Below are positions 61,861 through 64,000 of a stretch of DNA of 64,000 bases, piece after piece (position 1 is the first letter of the stretch; each line of letters begins with the position of its first letter). A program made the translations under genes and the position numbers. Under the pieces are notes generated by a model. It did not search any database, had not been told where the DNA came from, and saw only the letters and a program-made list of their open reading frames with translations. The DNA comes from Acridotheres tristis (lineage: Eukaryota > Chordata > Aves > Passeriformes > Sturnidae), in assembly GCA_037013685.1 (NCBI GenBank), contig CM072889.1, positions 6,953,976 to 7,017,975 of the forward strand, given 5' to 3'.

Positions 61861-64000
61861 TGAGCTTCTATTTAAAGAGGGAAAATCACTCTGATCACTC
61901 CTTGCAGTTTGTGTTTGGTTGTTCCAGCATTCATCTGCAGCTCAGTGTTCATATGGGATACCCAACCTGTAAATCTAAGATCTAATTATACAGAAAGATG
62001 TTCCAGAAATGTTACACATAAATACATGGACTCAGTGTAGTCTGATTCATCCAGACTAATTTTTTCAGAATTCTGACCTCACATCATTTGCCCAAGAATG
62101 TTCTCATTTGACCAAGAAGCACCATCACTGTCCCCATCACATAACTATGGGCCCTCCTTCTGGCATCTGTCTCAAGGAATCTCCAAAAATTATGAAGAAT
62201 GAGAGTTGGAGCATTTCTGAGCCTGCAGGGAGAAGGTAGGTGGACCTTACTAGAAAACCCTGAAAACTTGGTAGGTCTTCTGATGTCATACTGGAAAGTA
62301 GGTTTTCTGACTCACTACATAGTGAGTCACTGACCTGGCTCCACAGGAGGAACTACAATCCTGCACTATCCAGAACTTCTTCATTTGCTCAACACACCAC
62401 AGCTACCCAATATCAGCAGCCGCATCCAGCCAGAAACTCACTGTCCAAAAGTCTCAGGATCTGTGCGGTGCAGTCTCCTTCCTTAGACCAAGTGAGTCAT
62501 GGTTATGGATGGGGTTGTGTCCTCTATTCCTTGAGGACAGAGTAGTCTCCTGGCAAAAGTGCTGAATTCAGTTTGAGGATAATGGGGGGGGGGAAAGTAA
62601 CATTTAGATATTTCCACAACATAATAATCAATAGCGATTGTGTATCTCAACCATCTTGGAAACAAACAGTAATAAACATGCAGTTTGACCTGAGCACGTC
62701 AAGAAAGTCCCGTCTCTGGTTGCTTCTTGCTTTTTAATCTATACAGGTTGATATAAGCCACCACTGCTGTAAAAATCCATCAAGATGACACATCCATCTA
62801 GCTGTTTGTGGGACTGGCATCTCTACACACTTCTACTGTTGAAATAAAGTCAGGAAAGAAAGGCATTTGGAAACATGTCTCAAATCTTAAACATAACTTG
62901 ACAACTAGTAGGCAAAAGATAATAAGGTGACACTTCCAGAAACTTATACATGATACAGGTCATGTATGAGTCAAACCAGAAAAAGGACATGGCTCAGATC
63001 TTTTGTGTTCTCCTAGAGGACTTTAATGTAATTTAATGGGCCACACTCCACCCACAAACCCATTTTCATAAGCTTTTGGTAGCTTTCATATTTTGTATAT
63101 TTTAAATTGAGACTTAGGCAATCATGAAGGACCCAAGTGGTACACAAGCTGAGGGCCCATCACCTCTTCATTTCTGGAGGCAAATGACTCAGAGGCGACC
63201 TGCATGGAACAGCCCCACTGGGCTTCGCCAAGTCGGATGCATGTCTTGCAGCCTTCCTTCGCCTGGCTCTTCTGCTACACCTGCAGCAACACACTGCTTC
63301 TAGTGACACTCTCACCTTCCTCACATTCGTGTAACTTTGTTTCATCACGAGGGGATGAAGCCTAGCAATCAGTGACCTCAGCTCTTAATTTCTTCTAGCA
63401 AAGGCCTACCCACTTCCCGCGGTGTCCATATGCATGTGGCACAGTGGCCTCCAAATGCCAGATTATCACTGCCCAAGAGTGTGGGCCTCATTGAAAAGTT
63501 TGGGACAACAGTGAGAAATGTAACCATAGCCTTGCAAAATGATGGTTAAAACCCATTATCTGCTAAGTATAGCTGGTGTATTGTTGGGAAGGTCTTAGAC
63601 TCCAGTTTTCATGTAGCCAATGGTGCAGCTATGCATCACCTGGAATTTGTAAAATTATTAAGGAAGTGACTAGAAAAAAACATACATCTCTTCTCAGTGA
63701 CTGTATTCTCCAGTAGTAAAAACGAGAAAGATTTCATTCCACCTCACAACGGTGCTGGAAAGAGAAATTAACTGAAATCTATGATGCCATGGTAATGATT
63801 TTTGGCTACTTCCTTCATCAATGGGCTTATTACTGTAAAAAAATTAAAGAGGGAAAGAAAATAAAAATATTTACACGTATGTTCCATTAAAAATTCAGAA
63901 TATTAGCAATATTTTAGCTATGTTAAAAACAGCATATATTTCAGAGAAGGATCACTTATCCATCTTTTTTAATACTTCCCTATTGTGAACAAAAAGAGTA
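61861..64000. other. Unique non-coding sequence to window end
   Basis: No gene or transposon recognised. It holds a G10 run at 62584-62593 and the AP-1-like motifs listed separately. Confidence 0.5.
62308..62329. promoter_or_regulatory. Inverted pair of AP-1 consensus motifs
   Basis: TGACTCA (62308-62314) and TGAGTCA (62323-62329) are the two orientations of the AP-1/TRE consensus. They form part of a 22-bp inverted repeat with 10-bp arms and a 2-bp centre. A third TGAGTCA lies at 62493-62499, and TGATGTCA, a CRE-like variant, at 62281-62288. Function is inferred from motif identity only. Confidence 0.35.

Overview
The window looks like non-coding vertebrate nuclear DNA, most likely from a bird and probably a songbird. 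The main evidence is a set of CR1 (chicken repeat 1) LINE fragments whose 3' ends carry the family's 'catagaatcatagaat' signature, plus one solo ERVL-type LTR whose termini and 3' third I recognise from passerine genomes (from memory, not from a search). Base composition is mostly AT-rich, introns or operons of a gene-dense genome are absent, and there are no bacterial-style genes, tRNAs, rRNAs or CRISPR arrays. I found no protein-coding gene that I can name. The open reading frames are short, usually overlap on both strands, and lack family motifs. The window therefore reads as intergenic or deep intronic DNA.

Layout. 1-8 kb: AT-rich unique sequence with a T/G low-complexity tract near 2.9 kb. 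8.0-9.1 kb: A-rich and TG repeats, then an AT-rich stretch with many TGTA motifs and an AATAAA signal that could be the end of a long 3' UTR on the + strand. 9-17 kb: mixed unique sequence with one CR1 3' tail (11.5 kb), a weak LTR-like tract (13.2 kb) and a somewhat GC-richer block (14.8-15.6 kb). 17-23 kb: several unrecognised short ORFs on the + strand. 23-41 kb: mostly unique sequence with a CR1 tail (26.6 kb), a perfect 18-bp palindrome (26.0 kb), a duplicated 20-bp AT-rich homeodomain-like motif (29.2 kb), a possible minus-strand LTR (31.5 kb) and a MIR-like SINE relic (36.3 kb). 41.2-42.6 kb: a + strand CR1 3' end followed within about 350 bp by a complete 698-bp solo LTR bounded by a perfect 5-bp target-site duplication. 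42.6-55 kb: unique sequence with microsatellites and a T/G-rich tract. 55.5 kb: a heptamer satellite that switches unit variant partway. 56.2-57.5 kb: an old CR1 copy on the minus strand with recognisable but dead reverse-transcriptase sequence, then a + strand CR1 fragment. 61.0-61.9 kb: a CpG-dense block with a TATA box, directly next to a minus-strand CR1 3' end. 62.3 kb: an inverted pair of AP-1 motifs.

No set of genes works together here. What can be read with confidence is a record of transposable elements: very old MIR and CR1 relics, younger CR1 tails, and an LTR retrotransposon reduced to a solo LTR. The CpG-rich block at 61 kb, the possible 3' UTR at 9 kb and a few candidate regulatory motifs are the best leads for host function. 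I did not find evidence of an undescribed biological system.
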